Source of the DNA: Pseudomonas putida
GTDB lineage: Bacteria; Pseudomonadota; Gammaproteobacteria; Pseudomonadales; Pseudomonadaceae
Assembly: GCF_005080685.1 (NCBI RefSeq)
Contig: NZ_CP039371.1
Coordinates: 1,736,001-1,800,000 of the forward strand
DNA: 64,000 nucleotides
Direction of reading: 5' to 3'
In this document: positions 18,552 to 29,192 of the stretch, piece by piece
Position numbering within the stretch: the stretch's first letter is position 1
How the letters are laid out: each line of letters starts with the position of its first letter
Notes under the pieces: generated by a model
What the model was told of the DNA's origin: nothing
Databases searched by the model: none
What the model saw: the letters and a program-made list of their open reading frames with translations, nothing else
Translations under genes and position numbers: made by a program

Positions 18552-19520
18552 ATGATCGTCGATCGTCAAGGCAGGCGTTTTCGCAACCTGCGCGTCAGCC
18601 TGACGGCTGCCTGCAACTACGCCTGCACCTATTGCGTGCCAGACGGCAAGCGCCTGGTGGCCGCGCAGGATGAGCTGCCTGCCGAGACCCTGGCTCGGGG
18701 CGTGGCCTACCTGATCGACGCTGCCGGTATCGAGCGGGTGCGCATCACCGGTGGCGAGCCACTGGTCAGCCCCAGGTTGCAAAGCTTTCTCGCGGCAATG
18801 GCCGGACTGCGCTTGGCCGACCTGACCTTGACCACCAATGGCCAGTTGCTGGCGCGTAAGCTGCCGCTGTTGCAGGCCGCCGGCATCCGCCGGCTCAACG
18901 TATCCCTCGATACCCTCGACCCCTTGGCGTTTCGTCGGATCGCCCGTGGGGGTGACCTGGCTACGGTGCTCGACGGCATGGAGCAGGCCAGCGCGCAGGG
19001 AATGGCGATCAAGGTCAATATGGTGCCGATGCGTGGGCAAAACCTCGACCAGGTGCTGCCTTTGCTGGAGTACTGCCTGGAGCGGGGCTTCGAGCTGCGC
19101 TTCATCGAGCTGATGCGCATGGGCCACCTGGCAGGCGCCGGGCAGGCTTTCACGCAGCAGTTCGTAGGCCTGGACGAGATACTGGGGCTGATTGGCCGCC
19201 ACTATGCCTTTCGGCGCGTGGAGGCCCCGGCAGATGCCACGGCGCTGCGCTATGAGGTGCCTGGCACCGGTCGCTTCGGCGTGATCGCCAACGAGAGCGA
19301 GCCGTTTTGCCGCGCTTGCTCACGCTTGCGTCTTTCGTCTACCGGCTGGCTGCATGGCTGCCTGTCGTCAGGTAGCCGTCATTTCGTCGGCGACCTGCTG
19401 CAGCAGCCCCGTCATCTGGCGCTTCCGGCCCTGCAGCGGATACTGGTCAAGGCCCTGGCCGACAAGCAGGAGCTGGCGTTCGCCGGGGGGGTGACGGTGA
19501 TGAAAGTGATCGGCGGCTGA
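18552..19520 (+). CDS. moaA: GTP 3',8-cyclase (MoaA homologue)
   Basis: 322 aa radical-SAM enzyme for the first step of molybdenum-cofactor synthesis. The N-terminal cluster motif is CNYACTYC, ITGGEPL binds SAM, and the C-terminal cluster ligands are in EPFCRACSRLRLSSTGWLHGC. The C-terminal Gly-Gly required for catalysis is present (KVIGG). Other moa genes are not nearby, so this could be a second MoaA copy. The start ATG is close to MIVDRQGRRFRNLRVSLT, as in the family. Confidence 0.88.
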   Translation: MIVDRQGRRFRNLRVSLTAACNYACTYCVPDGKRLVAAQDELPAETLARGVAYLIDAAGIERVRITGGEPLVSPRLQSFLAAMAGLRLADLTLTTNGQLLARKLPLLQAAGIRRLNVSLDTLDPLAFRRIARGGDLATVLDGMEQASAQGMAIKVNMVPMRGQNLDQVLPLLEYCLERGFELRFIELMRMGHLAGAGQAFTQQFVGLDEILGLIGRHYAFRRVEAPADATALRYEVPGTGRFGVIANESEPFCRACSRLRLSSTGWLHGCLSSGSRHFVGDLLQQPRHLALPALQRILVKALADKQELAFAGGVTVMKVIGG

Positions 19521-19588
19521 CTCTGGCGCAAAAGCTGCATCCGGGGGCCTATTCGCCGGTTTTTCGTCGCCGGACATTTGGAGGAAAA

Positions 19589-20194
19589 ATGCGTAGCCTG
19601 GTCTTGCTGCTGGCGCTGATGGCGTTGGGCGGCTGCATGAGTGTCAGCGACATGGGCGAGACTGCCCGGAGCCAGATGAGCGACGCGGGGCTGCTGGATC
19701 ACAGCGATACTCGTCGCACGTTGTCGATCCGCTTGCAGCCCGATTCGTTCATCTTCATTGGCCAGGGCGCCTTCGTGCCGCCGGGCAAGGGGCCGGTACC
19801 GCGGCAAAATGCCGTGGCCGAGGAGGCGTTCAAGAGTTTCGTCGAGTACTTCCCGCTGGTGCGCCGCGCCCAGGGGCCGTTGGGCCTGGAGCAGGCGATC
19901 GCCGAGGCGCGTTCGGTGGGCGCCGACTACGTGTTGTACACCCGCTTCGCCCGCACCGACGATCGTATCGGCAATGGCGACGAGTGGTATGACGAGCAAG
20001 CCATCGATCGCTTGGGGTGGGACTCTGGCGTGGTGCAGATGATGCTCATCGAGACCAACAGCCGCTACCTGATCGATACCGCCCGGATCAAGAGTCGTGG
20101 CGGTTTGTTGACGTTCCACGACAAGACGCCCGAGGATTTGCTTGCCAGGCCGATGCGCGAGTACGCTCGTAGCCTTCTGGGCATGAGCGAATGA
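19589..20194 (+). CDS. DUF4823 lipoprotein
   Basis: 201 aa. A lipoprotein signal peptide ends in the lipobox LGGC with Cys16 as the acylated residue; Met follows at +2, consistent with outer-membrane sorting. The mature part resembles DUF4823, a family of unknown function. GGAGG (19579-19583) precedes the ATG. The next gene begins ten bases after the stop, so the two are probably co-transcribed. Confidence 0.82.
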   Translation: MRSLVLLLALMALGGCMSVSDMGETARSQMSDAGLLDHSDTRRTLSIRLQPDSFIFIGQGAFVPPGKGPVPRQNAVAEEAFKSFVEYFPLVRRAQGPLGLEQAIAEARSVGADYVLYTRFARTDDRIGNGDEWYDEQAIDRLGWDSGVVQMMLIETNSRYLIDTARIKSRGGLLTFHDKTPEDLLARPMREYARSLLGMSE

Positions 20195-20204
20195 GGGCAG
20201 GGTA

Positions 20205-20765
20205 ATGACGGACTCCGGCAAGGCCAACGATCTACTGACGCAGATCCCCAAGCACAAGGGGCTGCCACCGGTGCATCTGTGGAACCCGGATTTCTGTGGC
20301 GACATCGACATGCGCATCGCCCGAGACGGGACCTGGTACTACCTGGGCACGCCGATCGGGCGCAAGCCGATGGTGCGGTTGTTCTCCACCATCATTCGCC
20401 GAGACGGCGACGACTATTTCCTGATCACGCCGGTGGAAAAGGTGGGCATCCGTGTCGATGACGCGCCCTTCGTCGCCGTGACGCTCGACGTAGAGGGCAG
20501 CGGGGAAGGGCAGGTGCTGCGTTTTACCAGCAATGTCGACGACACCTTCGAGGTTGGGCCGCAGAACCCGTTGCGCGTCGAGACCGACCCCGATACCCAG
20601 GAGCCCGCACCCTATGTGCTGGTGCGCAACAACCTCGAGGCGCTGATCCACCGCAACGTGTTCTACCAGATGGTGGACCTGGCGGTGCCGCGCCTGATCG
20701 ATGGCCAGGAGTGGCTCGGGGTGTGGAGCCATGGCGAGTTCTATCCGATCGGCAGGCCGGACTGA
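20205..20765 (+). CDS. DUF1285 family protein
   Basis: 186 aa soluble protein. The conserved PPVHLWNPDFCGDIDMRIARDG start and the VDDAPFVAV core match DUF1285, for which structures but no function are known. AGGG at 20197-20200 precedes the ATG. A strong terminator follows, so it ends the transcription unit with the DUF4823 gene. Confidence 0.85.
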   Translation: MTDSGKANDLLTQIPKHKGLPPVHLWNPDFCGDIDMRIARDGTWYYLGTPIGRKPMVRLFSTIIRRDGDDYFLITPVEKVGIRVDDAPFVAVTLDVEGSGEGQVLRFTSNVDDTFEVGPQNPLRVETDPDTQEPAPYVLVRNNLEALIHRNVFYQMVDLAVPRLIDGQEWLGVWSHGEFYPIGRPD

Positions 20766-20783
20766 CGCAAGGCAAACGAAAAA

Positions 20784-20815
20784 GCCCCCGGTGCTTGCGC
20801 ACTCGGGGGCTTTTT
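20784..20815 (+). terminator. Intrinsic terminator after DUF1285 gene
   Basis: GCCCCCG (20784-20790) pairs with CGGGGGC (20804-20810), followed by TTTTT. The A-run on the other side makes it bidirectional, also ending tRNA-Asn transcription from the minus strand. Confidence 0.88.
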
Positions 20816-20822
20816 CAATGTT

Positions 20823-20898
20823 TGGCTCCGCGACCTGGACTCGAACCAGGGACCCAATGATTAACAGTCATTTGCTCTACCGACTGAGCTATCGCGGA
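20823..20898 (-). tRNA. tRNA-Asn(GTT)
   Basis: 76-nt cloverleaf on the minus strand. Acceptor TCCGCGA pairs with TCGCGGA, the D loop is GTCGGTAGA, the anticodon loop is CTGTTAA, the T loop is GTTCGAGT, and CCA is encoded. Confidence 0.97.
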
Positions 20899-20908
20899 AT
20901 CTGCACGT

Positions 20909-20936
20909 ATCTTACTGATCGCCAAGGGGAAGTCAA
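20909..20936 (-). promoter_or_regulatory. tRNA-Asn promoter
   Basis: Minus strand TTGACT (20931-20936) and TAAGAT (20909-20914) with a 16-base spacer, a few bases upstream of the tRNA 5' end. Confidence 0.7.
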
Positions 20937-20960
20937 GCTACCCCCTGGCAAATCAAGTAG

Positions 20961-22157
20961 TTACAGCACTTCGACGATAGCCTTGGTGACCACGTGGATG
21001 TTGCTCTGGTTCAGCGCGGCAACCGCGATGCGGCCGGTGTCCAGGGCGTAGATGCCGAACTCGTTCTTCAGGCGCGCCACTTGGTCAACGGTCAGGCCCG
21101 AGTAGGAGAACATGCCGACCTGGCGACCTACGAAGCTGAAGTCGCGCTTGGCGCCATACTGGGCCAGCAGTTCGACCATCTGCTTGCGCATGCCGTGGAT
21201 GCGGTTGCGCATCTCGGCCAGTTCGGTTTCCCACATCTGGCGCAGTTCCGGGCTGTTGAGCACGGTAGCGACGATGGTGGCGCCGTGGGTCGGCGGGTTG
21301 GAGTAGGTGGTGCGGATCACGCGCTTGACCTGCGACAGTACGCGGGTGCTCTCGTCCTTCGAGGCGGTGACGACCGACAGTGCGCCGACACGCTCGCCGT
21401 ACAGCGAGAACGATTTGGAGAACGAGCTGGAGACGAAGAACTCAAGGCCCGATTCTGCGAACAGGCGCACGGCGAAGGCGTCTTCGGCGATGCCGTCACC
21501 GAAGCCTTGGTAGGCCATGTCGAGGAACGGCACGTGGCGCTTCGCCTTGACCACTTCCAGGACGTTTTTCCAGTCGTCCAGGGTCAGGTCGACGCCGGTC
21601 GGGTTGTGGCAGCAGGCGTGCAGCACCACGATCGAGCCCGATGGCAGGGCGTTCAGGTCCTCGAGCATGCCGGCGCGGTTGACGTCGTTGCTCGGGGCAT
21701 CGTAGTAGCGGTAGGTCTGTACCGGGAAGCCGGCACCTTCGAACAGGGCGCGGTGGTTTTCCCAGCTCGGGTCGCTGATGGCGACCACGGCGTTGGGCGA
21801 TACGCGCTTGAGGAAGTCGGCGCCGATCTTCAGGGCACCGGTGCCGCCCACGGCCTGCACGGTGACTACGCGGCCAGCGGCCAGCAGCGGCGATTCGGCG
21901 CCGAACAGCAGCTTCTGCACGGCCTGGTCGTAGGTGGCGATGCCATCGATCGGCAGGTAGCCGCGCGAGGCGTGCTGGGCAGCGCGCTGGGTCTCTGCTT
22001 CGATCACGGCGCGCAGCAGCGGAATGCGGCCTTCCTCATTGCAATAAACGCCCACGCCGAGGTTGACCTTGTCGGTACGGGTATCGGCGTTGAATGCTTC
22101 GTTGAGGCCCAGGATAGGGTCGCGGGGTGCCAGCTCGACAGCGGAAAACAGGCTCAT
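20961..22157 (-). CDS. Aromatic/aspartate aminotransferase (TyrB/AspC type)
   Basis: 398 aa class I PLP aminotransferase that moves amino groups between aromatic amino acids or aspartate and 2-oxoglutarate. The N-terminus SLFSAVELAPRDPILGLNEAF is diagnostic of the AspC/TyrB branch. The PLP Lys is in SSSFSKSFSLYGERVG, the Asp/Tyr contacts are in FLDMAYQGFGDG, and the C-terminal substrate Arg is in LDTGRIAVAAL. The start at 22157 is preferred; an upstream extension of 62 codons runs through T-rich, non-coding-looking DNA. The family branch does not settle aromatic against aspartate preference. Confidence 0.92.
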   Translation of the reverse strand: MSLFSAVELAPRDPILGLNEAFNADTRTDKVNLGVGVYCNEEGRIPLLRAVIEAETQRAAQHASRGYLPIDGIATYDQAVQKLLFGAESPLLAAGRVVTVQAVGGTGALKIGADFLKRVSPNAVVAISDPSWENHRALFEGAGFPVQTYRYYDAPSNDVNRAGMLEDLNALPSGSIVVLHACCHNPTGVDLTLDDWKNVLEVVKAKRHVPFLDMAYQGFGDGIAEDAFAVRLFAESGLEFFVSSSFSKSFSLYGERVGALSVVTASKDESTRVLSQVKRVIRTTYSNPPTHGATIVATVLNSPELRQMWETELAEMRNRIHGMRKQMVELLAQYGAKRDFSFVGRQVGMFSYSGLTVDQVARLKNEFGIYALDTGRIAVAALNQSNIHVVTKAIVEVL

Positions 22158-22403
22158 TGTTACCTTGGCTCTGAATGGAGTGTGATAGGGCGTACACGCT
22201 CCAGCCGAATGCACTGAAGCGGTGCACAAACGGGGAGTCAGTATAGTGATACCAGCAGGTCCCGGCGACAGTCTGGCGCGGCTTTTAAGGGGATTTCGGC
22301 AATTTTTTTTCAACCATTGGTCGAATTGCCGGGTCCACCGCAATAGGCGTTCACATACCGGGCTTGAAACCGGCCCCGGGCGGGCGCATTTGGGTATAGA
22401 CTA

Positions 22404-22419
22404 CTGGCTAAATTTACAG
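22404..22419 (+). promoter_or_regulatory. LexA (SOS) box before uvrB
   Basis: CTGGCTAAATTTACAG matches the CTG-N10-CAG LexA consensus, 26 bases before the uvrB ATG. TATAGA at 22395-22400 lies just upstream. Confidence 0.7.
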
Positions 22420-22444
22420 TTACTGCGTTACCGCGAGGTCCGAC

Positions 22445-24460
<2,016 letters not shown>

Positions 24461-24552
24461 GGGGGTAGGGCGATCCGGGCTCCATGGCTGGAGCCCGACC
24501 CCGCTCCCTGCTACCATCCCGCCTTTGTTTCATCTTTCGTCCGAGACTTTCC

Positions 24553-26034
24553 ATGACCACCGTTCGCACGCGTATTGCGCCATCGCCCACTGGCGACCCC
24601 CATGTCGGCACCGCCTACATCGCCCTGTTCAACTACTGCTTCGCCAAGCAGCACGGCGGTGAGTTCATCCTGCGTATCGAGGATACCGATCAGTTGCGCT
24701 CGACTCGCGAGTCGGAGCAGCAGATTTTCGATGCGTTGCGCTGGCTGGGTATCGAGTGGAACGAAGGCCCGGACGTTGGCGGTCCGCATGGCCCATACCG
24801 GCAGAGCGAGCGTGGCGAGATCTACGCCCGGTACGCCAAGCAACTGGTCGATGCCGGCCACGCGTTCTATTGCTTCTGCACCGCCGAGGAGCTGGAACAG
24901 ATGCGCGCCGAGCAGATGGCCCGTGGCGAGACCCCGCGCTACGATGGCCGCGCCTTGCTGCTGAGCGACGAGGAAGTGCAGCGCCGCCTGGCCGCTGGCG
25001 AGCCCCACGTGATCCGCATGAAGGTGCCGAGCGAAGGTGTCTGCGTGGTCCCGGACATGCTGCGGGGCGATGTCGAGATCCCGTGGGACCGCATGGACAT
25101 GCAGGTGCTGATGAAGAACGACGGCTTGCCGACTTACTTCCTGGCCAACGTGGTCGACGACCATCTGATGGGCATCACCCACGTGCTGCGCGGCGAGGAA
25201 TGGCTGCCATCGGCGCCCAAGCTGATCAAGCTGTACGAATACTTCGGTTGGGAGCAGCCCAAGCTGTGCTACATGCCGCTGCTGCGCAACCCCGACAAGA
25301 GCAAGCTGTCCAAGCGCAAGAACCCGACGTCGGTGACGTTCTACGAGCGCATGGGCTTCATGCCCGAGGCCATGCTCAACTACCTCGGCCGCATGGGCTG
25401 GTCGATGCCGGACGAGCGCGAGAAGTTCTCCCTGGACGAAATGGTCGAGCATTTCGACCTGTCGCGTATCTCCCTGGGTGGTCCGATCTTCGATATCGAG
25501 AAACTCTCCTGGCTCAACGGCCAATGGCTGCGTGACCTGCCGGTGGAAGAGTTCGCCGCGCGCGTGCAGAAGTGGGCGTTCAACAGCGACTACATGATGA
25601 AGATCGCCCCGCATGTGCAGGGCCGCGTCGAAACCTTCAGCCAAATTGCCCCCCTGGGCGGCTTCTTCTTCGAAGGCGCGCTGAAGCTCGATGCCAAGCT
25701 GTTCGAGAGCAAGAAGCTGTCCGCCGATCAGGTGCGCCAGGTCATGCAGCTGATCCTCTGGAAGCTGGAAAGCCTGCGCCAGTGGGAAAAGGATCGCATC
25801 ACCGGTTGCATCCAGGCAGTGGTCGAGGCATTGGAACTCAAGCTGCGCGACGCCATGCCGCTGATGTTCGCCGCCATCACCGGTCAGGCCAGCTCGGTCT
25901 CGGTACTCGATGCCATGGAAATCCTCGGCCCGGACCTGACCCGCTACCGCCTGCGTCAGGCCCTTGACCTGCTCGGCGGCGTGTCGAAGAAAGAAAACAA
26001 GGAATGGGAAAAGCTGCTGGCCAATATCGCCTGA
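24553..26034 (+). CDS. gltX: Glutamyl-tRNA synthetase
   Basis: 493 aa class I aminoacyl-tRNA synthetase. HIGH-type motif [13 protein letters not shown] near the N-terminus and KMSKS-type motif KLSKRKN (about residue 256) are present. The start is [14 protein letters not shown]; the 23-codon upstream extension is not family-like. Its product charges the tRNA-Glu encoded three times immediately downstream. It has the length of a discriminating bacterial GluRS. Confidence 0.96.
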   Translation: MTTVRTRIAPSPTGDPHVGTAYIALFNYCFAKQHGGEFILRIEDTDQLRSTRESEQQIFDALRWLGIEWNEGPDVGGPHGPYRQSERGEIYARYAKQLVDAGHAFYCFCTAEELEQMRAEQMARGETPRYDGRALLLSDEEVQRRLAAGEPHVIRMKVPSEGVCVVPDMLRGDVEIPWDRMDMQVLMKNDGLPTYFLANVVDDHLMGITHVLRGEEWLPSAPKLIKLYEYFGWEQPKLCYMPLLRNPDKSKLSKRKNPTSVTFYERMGFMPEAMLNYLGRMGWSMPDEREKFSLDEMVEHFDLSRISLGGPIFDIEKLSWLNGQWLRDLPVEEFAARVQKWAFNSDYMMKIAPHVQGRVETFSQIAPLGGFFFEGALKLDAKLFESKKLSADQVRQVMQLILWKLESLRQWEKDRITGCIQAVVEALELKLRDAMPLMFAAITGQASSVSVLDAMEILGPDLTRYRLRQALDLLGGVSKKENKEWEKLLANIA

Positions 26035-26065
26035 CGGCATCGCCCAGCCTTGCGCTGAACCTTGG

Positions 26066-26146
26066 GGCAGTGGGCTTGCCTGCGAATACGATGGTGCATT
26101 TACCTCGGCATTCGCGGGTAAACCCGCTCCCACAGCAGGGCTTGGT
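26066..26146. repeat. Degenerate REP pair
   Basis: Inverted REP-like units GTGGGCTTGCCTGCGAA (26070-26086) and TTCGCGGGTAAACCCGCTCC (near 26114-26133), placed between gltX and the tRNA array. Confidence 0.6.
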
Positions 26147-26221
26147 GCTCTGCTACGGTGGAGCAGGGCGGTAAGTGATTGTTATCTGTGCAAAAATTTT
26201 TGAATATTTTGAAAAATTCGT

Positions 26222-26250
26222 TTGACAGCCCTGCAATCCGATCTTAATAT
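26222..26250 (+). promoter_or_regulatory. tRNA-Ala/Glu operon promoter with GC-rich discriminator
   Basis: TTGACA (26222-26227), 17 bases, TAATAT (26245-26250). GCGCCCCG follows directly; such GC-rich discriminators are typical of stringently controlled stable-RNA promoters. Confidence 0.85.
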
Positions 26251-26325
26251 GCGCCCCGTCCACAGCGATGAACGAAAACGAAACGCCAGGCACCCAGCCG
26301 GTGGTTCGGTTCAAAGCGACATAGT

Positions 26326-26401
26326 GGGGCTATAGCTCAGCTGGGAGAGCGCCTGCATGGCATGCAGGAGGTCAGCGGTTCGATCCCGCTTAGCTCCACC
26401 A
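26326..26401 (+). tRNA. tRNA-Ala(GGC), copy 1
   Basis: 76-nt cloverleaf: GGGGCTA acceptor, anticodon loop ATGGCAT, T loop GTTCGATC, encoded CCA. Identical to the copies at 26600 and 26858. Confidence 0.97.
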
Positions 26402-26473
26402 AATTCCGCTTGGCAGCCAAGGCTGGCAAGCAAGACCGGGTCCAGCAACCGGGTCTTGAAGGTAAGAAGGTTC

Positions 26474-26549
26474 GTCCCCTTCGTCTAGTGGCCTAGGACA
26501 CCGCCCTTTCACGGCGGTAACAGGGGTTCGAGTCCCCTAGGGGACGCCA
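26474..26549 (+). tRNA. tRNA-Glu(TTC), copy 1
   Basis: 76-nt cloverleaf: GTCCCCT acceptor, anticodon loop CTTTCAC, T loop GTTCGAGT, encoded CCA. Partner of gltX. Confidence 0.97.
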
Positions 26550-26599
26550 GTTTTGCACAAGCGATGTTCAACGTCGCTGGGCCGAGAGGCTAGAAATCC

Positions 26600-26675
26600 G
26601 GGGCTATAGCTCAGCTGGGAGAGCGCCTGCATGGCATGCAGGAGGTCAGCGGTTCGATCCCGCTTAGCTCCACCA
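26600..26675 (+). tRNA. tRNA-Ala(GGC), copy 2
   Basis: Same sequence as copy 1. It begins the first of two tandem 258-bp duplication units. Confidence 0.97.
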
Positions 26676-26717
26676 ATTTAGCCAGGGTTCATGAACATGA
26701 ATCTTCGCGAAGGTTAC

Positions 26718-26793
26718 GTCCCCTTCGTCTAGTGGCCTAGGACACCGCCCTTTCACGGCGGTAACAGGGGTTCGAGTCCCCTAGGGGACGCCA
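26718..26793 (+). tRNA. tRNA-Glu(TTC), copy 2
   Basis: Same sequence as copy 1; 42 bases after tRNA-Ala copy 2. Confidence 0.97.
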
Positions 26794-26819
26794 CTTTACC
26801 CGCGTTTTGCGGGACTTTA

Positions 26820-26856
26820 AGAGGCTCATTCGCATATTGGATGAGCCTTTTGTTTT
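26820..26856 (+). terminator. Internal terminator-like hairpin in tRNA array
   Basis: GGCTCATTC pairs with GGATGAGCC, followed by TTTTGTTTT. A duplicate of the array's final terminator left between pairs 2 and 3. Confidence 0.65.
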
Positions 26857-26857
26857 C

Positions 26858-26933
26858 GGGGCTATAGCTCAGCTGGGAGAGCGCCTGCATGGCATGCAGG
26901 AGGTCAGCGGTTCGATCCCGCTTAGCTCCACCA
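26858..26933 (+). tRNA. tRNA-Ala(GGC), copy 3
   Basis: Same sequence as copies 1 and 2; exactly 258 bases after copy 2. Confidence 0.97.
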
Positions 26934-26975
26934 ATTCTGCCAGGGTCCATGCATTTGGATCTTCGCGAAGGTTAC

Positions 26976-27051
26976 GTCCCCTTCGTCTAGTGGCCTAGGA
27001 CACCGCCCTTTCACGGCGGTAACAGGGGTTCGAGTCCCCTAGGGGACGCCA
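26976..27051 (+). tRNA. tRNA-Glu(TTC), copy 3
   Basis: Same sequence as copies 1 and 2; exactly 258 bases after copy 2. Confidence 0.97.
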
Positions 27052-27079
27052 CTTTTTACCCGCGTTTTGCGGGACTTTA

Positions 27080-27117
27080 AAGGCTCATTCGCTTATTGAA
27101 TGGGCCTTTTGTTTTTT
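27080..27117 (+). terminator. Terminator of the tRNA array
   Basis: GGCTCATTC (27082-27090) pairs with GAATGGGCC (27098-27106), followed by TTTTGTTTTTT. Confidence 0.8.
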
Positions 27118-27190
27118 CTGCCCCTCGTAAGATTCCTCTTCAGCCACTTCACGCCGCCAGTCGCCTGGGTGAAACAGAGCTTGCCAAAAA

Positions 27191-27230
27191 ATATGATGTG
27201 TATAATATTTCGATCATCATATTTTGATCG
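27191..27230 (+). promoter_or_regulatory. Promoter with overlapping palindromes before tetR-2 (putative operator)
   Basis: ATATGATG (27191-27198) is repeated inverted as CATCATAT (27215-27222), and CGATCA/TGATCG form a second palindrome (27211-27230). A TATAAT box at 27201-27206 lies between the outer arms. The region is AT-rich against a GC-rich background, as expected for a TetR autoregulatory operator. A tight -35 is not certain (TTGCCA at 27181). Confidence 0.65.
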
Positions 27231-27242
27231 AGGGCCTGGCCC

Positions 27243-27782
27243 ATGAGCGACAAGAAGAGCAAGACCCGCGAGCGCATTCTCGAGGCGGCGCAGGCCGCGC
27301 TGATTCAGCATGGCCCGGCCGAGCCCAGCGTCAGTCAGGTGATGGGGGCTGCGGGGCTGACCGTCGGCGGCTTCTATGCCCATTTCGACAGCAAGGACGA
27401 ACTCATGCTCGAGGCATTCCGTCAGTTGCTCGATGAGCGCCGGGCGCTGTTGGCGCAGGTCGACCCAAGCCTGGATGGGGCGGGGCGGCGTGCGCTGGTA
27501 TCGGCGTTCTACCTGTCGCGCAAGCACCGCGATGCCGAAGTGCACGCCTGCCCGCTGCCCAATGCCCTGGGCGAGATGCAGCGTCTGCCGGCGGCTTTTC
27601 GCGAGGTGCTGGCCGAGCATATCGAGTTGATGACCGCGCAAATGGTCGACCGCCCCGAAGAGGCGGACGCGGCGCTGGCTGACCTGGCCTTGATGATCGG
27701 CGGCCTGGCCCTGGCGCGTGCACTGGGCGCCGGCGAGCTTTCCGACCGCATCCTGCGCGCCGCCAAGTCGGCGGTTATCTGA
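27243..27782 (+). CDS. TetR/AcrR-family transcriptional regulator
   Basis: 179 aa. Helix-turn-helix PSVSQVMGAAGLTVGGFYAHFDSKDELML (about 28-56), then a short helical effector domain. Its Cys in VHACPLPNALGEM lies where some TetR repressors of this subgroup have a conserved Cys-Pro. It probably represses itself and the hydrolase gene that starts 26 bases after its stop, through the palindromes at 27191-27230. Confidence 0.88.
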   Translation: MSDKKSKTRERILEAAQAALIQHGPAEPSVSQVMGAAGLTVGGFYAHFDSKDELMLEAFRQLLDERRALLAQVDPSLDGAGRRALVSAFYLSRKHRDAEVHACPLPNALGEMQRLPAAFREVLAEHIELMTAQMVDRPEEADAALADLALMIGGLALARALGAGELSDRILRAAKSAVI

Positions 27783-27808
27783 ACCTTGTGCGAAAGGGGA
27801 GCACGGCA

Positions 27809-28642
27809 ATGACTAGCTTGAACTGGATACGTGGCGTCAATGGCACCCTCGGCCACCTGGTGCCCGAGCATGTCGCCGGACGCATGCGCCGCGCCTTCAT
27901 GACCCCACGCAATCTGCCGCCCAAGCACTGGGAGTTGCCACTGTTGGCCTCGGCCGAACGCATCACCCTGCGTTTCGGCTTGTCGGCGCTACGCTGGGGC
28001 CAAGGCCCGACCGTGTTGTTGATGCATGGCTGGGAAGGGCGGCCGACCCAGTTCGCCGCGTTGATCGAGACATTGGTGCAGGCCGGGCACACCGTGGTGT
28101 CGCTGGAAGGCCCTGGCCATGGGCGCTCGCCCGGGCGCCAGGCGCATGTAGTGCTGTTTGCCCGGGCACTGCTGGAGGCCGCTGCCGAGTTGCCGCCACT
28201 GCGCGCGGTAATCGGCCACTCCATGGGGGGTGCCAGCGTGCTGCTGGCGTTGCAGATGGGGCTGCGCGCCGAGGCGGCGGTGAGTGTCGCGGCGCCAGCG
28301 AAGTTGCTCGGTGTGCTACGTGGTTTCGCCCAGCGCCTGGGTATGCCGGCCCGGGCCAGGGCAGCGTTCATTCGCCAGATCGAGCAAGACGTCGGCATGC
28401 AGGTCGGACGCTTGGATGTCAGTGGTTACCAATTGGATCTGCCGGGTCTGGTGGTGCATGCCGCCGACGACGCCCTGGTGGCGGCCGAGGAGGCCCAGTT
28501 GATCCACCGGGCCTGGTTCGACAGCCGGCTGTTGCTGTTGCAGGAAGGTGGTCATCAGCGTGTGCTCGCCGACCCACGCCTGGGCGAGGCGGTGCTGGCG
28601 CTATTGGCCGATACCCGTGCGCTGGCCCGGCAAAGTGCCTGA
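27809..28642 (+). CDS. Alpha/beta hydrolase
   Basis: 277 aa. The alpha/beta-hydrolase triad is visible: nucleophile Ser in IGHSMGGAS, Asp in HAADDALVA, His in EGGHQRVL; the oxyanion HGW motif is LLMHGWEGRP. Substrate unknown; lipase/esterase or peptidase roles are possible. The ATG at 27809 is preferred over a GTG at 27788 because GGGGAG lies just upstream of it. Probably co-transcribed with the TetR gene. Confidence 0.85.
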   Translation: MTSLNWIRGVNGTLGHLVPEHVAGRMRRAFMTPRNLPPKHWELPLLASAERITLRFGLSALRWGQGPTVLLMHGWEGRPTQFAALIETLVQAGHTVVSLEGPGHGRSPGRQAHVVLFARALLEAAAELPPLRAVIGHSMGGASVLLALQMGLRAEAAVSVAAPAKLLGVLRGFAQRLGMPARARAAFIRQIEQDVGMQVGRLDVSGYQLDLPGLVVHAADDALVAAEEAQLIHRAWFDSRLLLLQEGGHQRVLADPRLGEAVLALLADTRALARQSA

Positions 28643-28706
28643 GCTTCCGTTACACTCTGCTGCTTCGCAATTCCCATGAATTGGACATCGGGTTAAGGAA
28701 GTGGGC

Positions 28707-29141
28707 ATGAGCTGGGACCTGGCAACGCCATTCATCATCGACCTGCGTGTCGGCAACGAGGACATCGACGGCCTCGGCCATGCCAACAATGCGGTCTACG
28801 TCACCTGGCTGGAGCGATGCGCCTGGCGCCATTCCCAGCGCCTGGGCCTGGACCTGGCCGAGTACCGCCGCCTGGACCGGGCCATGGCTGTGGTGCGCCA
28901 TGAGATCGACTACCTGGCGGCTGCCTACGAGGACGACGAGCTGCAACTGGCGACCTGGATCATCGACTGGGACCAACGCCTGCGCATGACCCGGCGCTTC
29001 CAGCTGGTGCGCCCGCGTGACGGTGTGACGCTGCTGCGTGCGCAGACCACGTTCGCCTGCATCGAGCTTTCCAGCGGCAAGCCTCGGCGGATGCCGGCAG
29101 AGTTCGTCGAAGGTTACGGCCCGGCGCTGATCGGCGCCTGA
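28707..29141 (+). CDS. Hotdog-fold acyl-CoA thioesterase (4HBT family)
   Basis: 144 aa. The 4HBT motif IDGLGHANNAVYVTWLERC carries the active-site region (Asp/Asn in the GHxNN context), followed by the central helix and the sheet. The ATG at 28707 has AAGGAA six bases upstream; a GTG at 28701 is less likely. Cytosolic acyl-CoA hydrolysis is the expected role; substrate chain length is unknown. Confidence 0.85.
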   Translation: MSWDLATPFIIDLRVGNEDIDGLGHANNAVYVTWLERCAWRHSQRLGLDLAEYRRLDRAMAVVRHEIDYLAAAYEDDELQLATWIIDWDQRLRMTRRFQLVRPRDGVTLLRAQTTFACIELSSGKPRRMPAEFVEGYGPALIGA

Positions 29142-29192
29142 TACCTCGATGTTTTTTGCTAGACTGCCGCTTTTTTCCGGCGAGTCCCCAAC

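Noticed and set aside
26753..26998. Short frames crossing the tRNA array
   Set aside because: They read through tRNA genes; this is a common annotation artefact.
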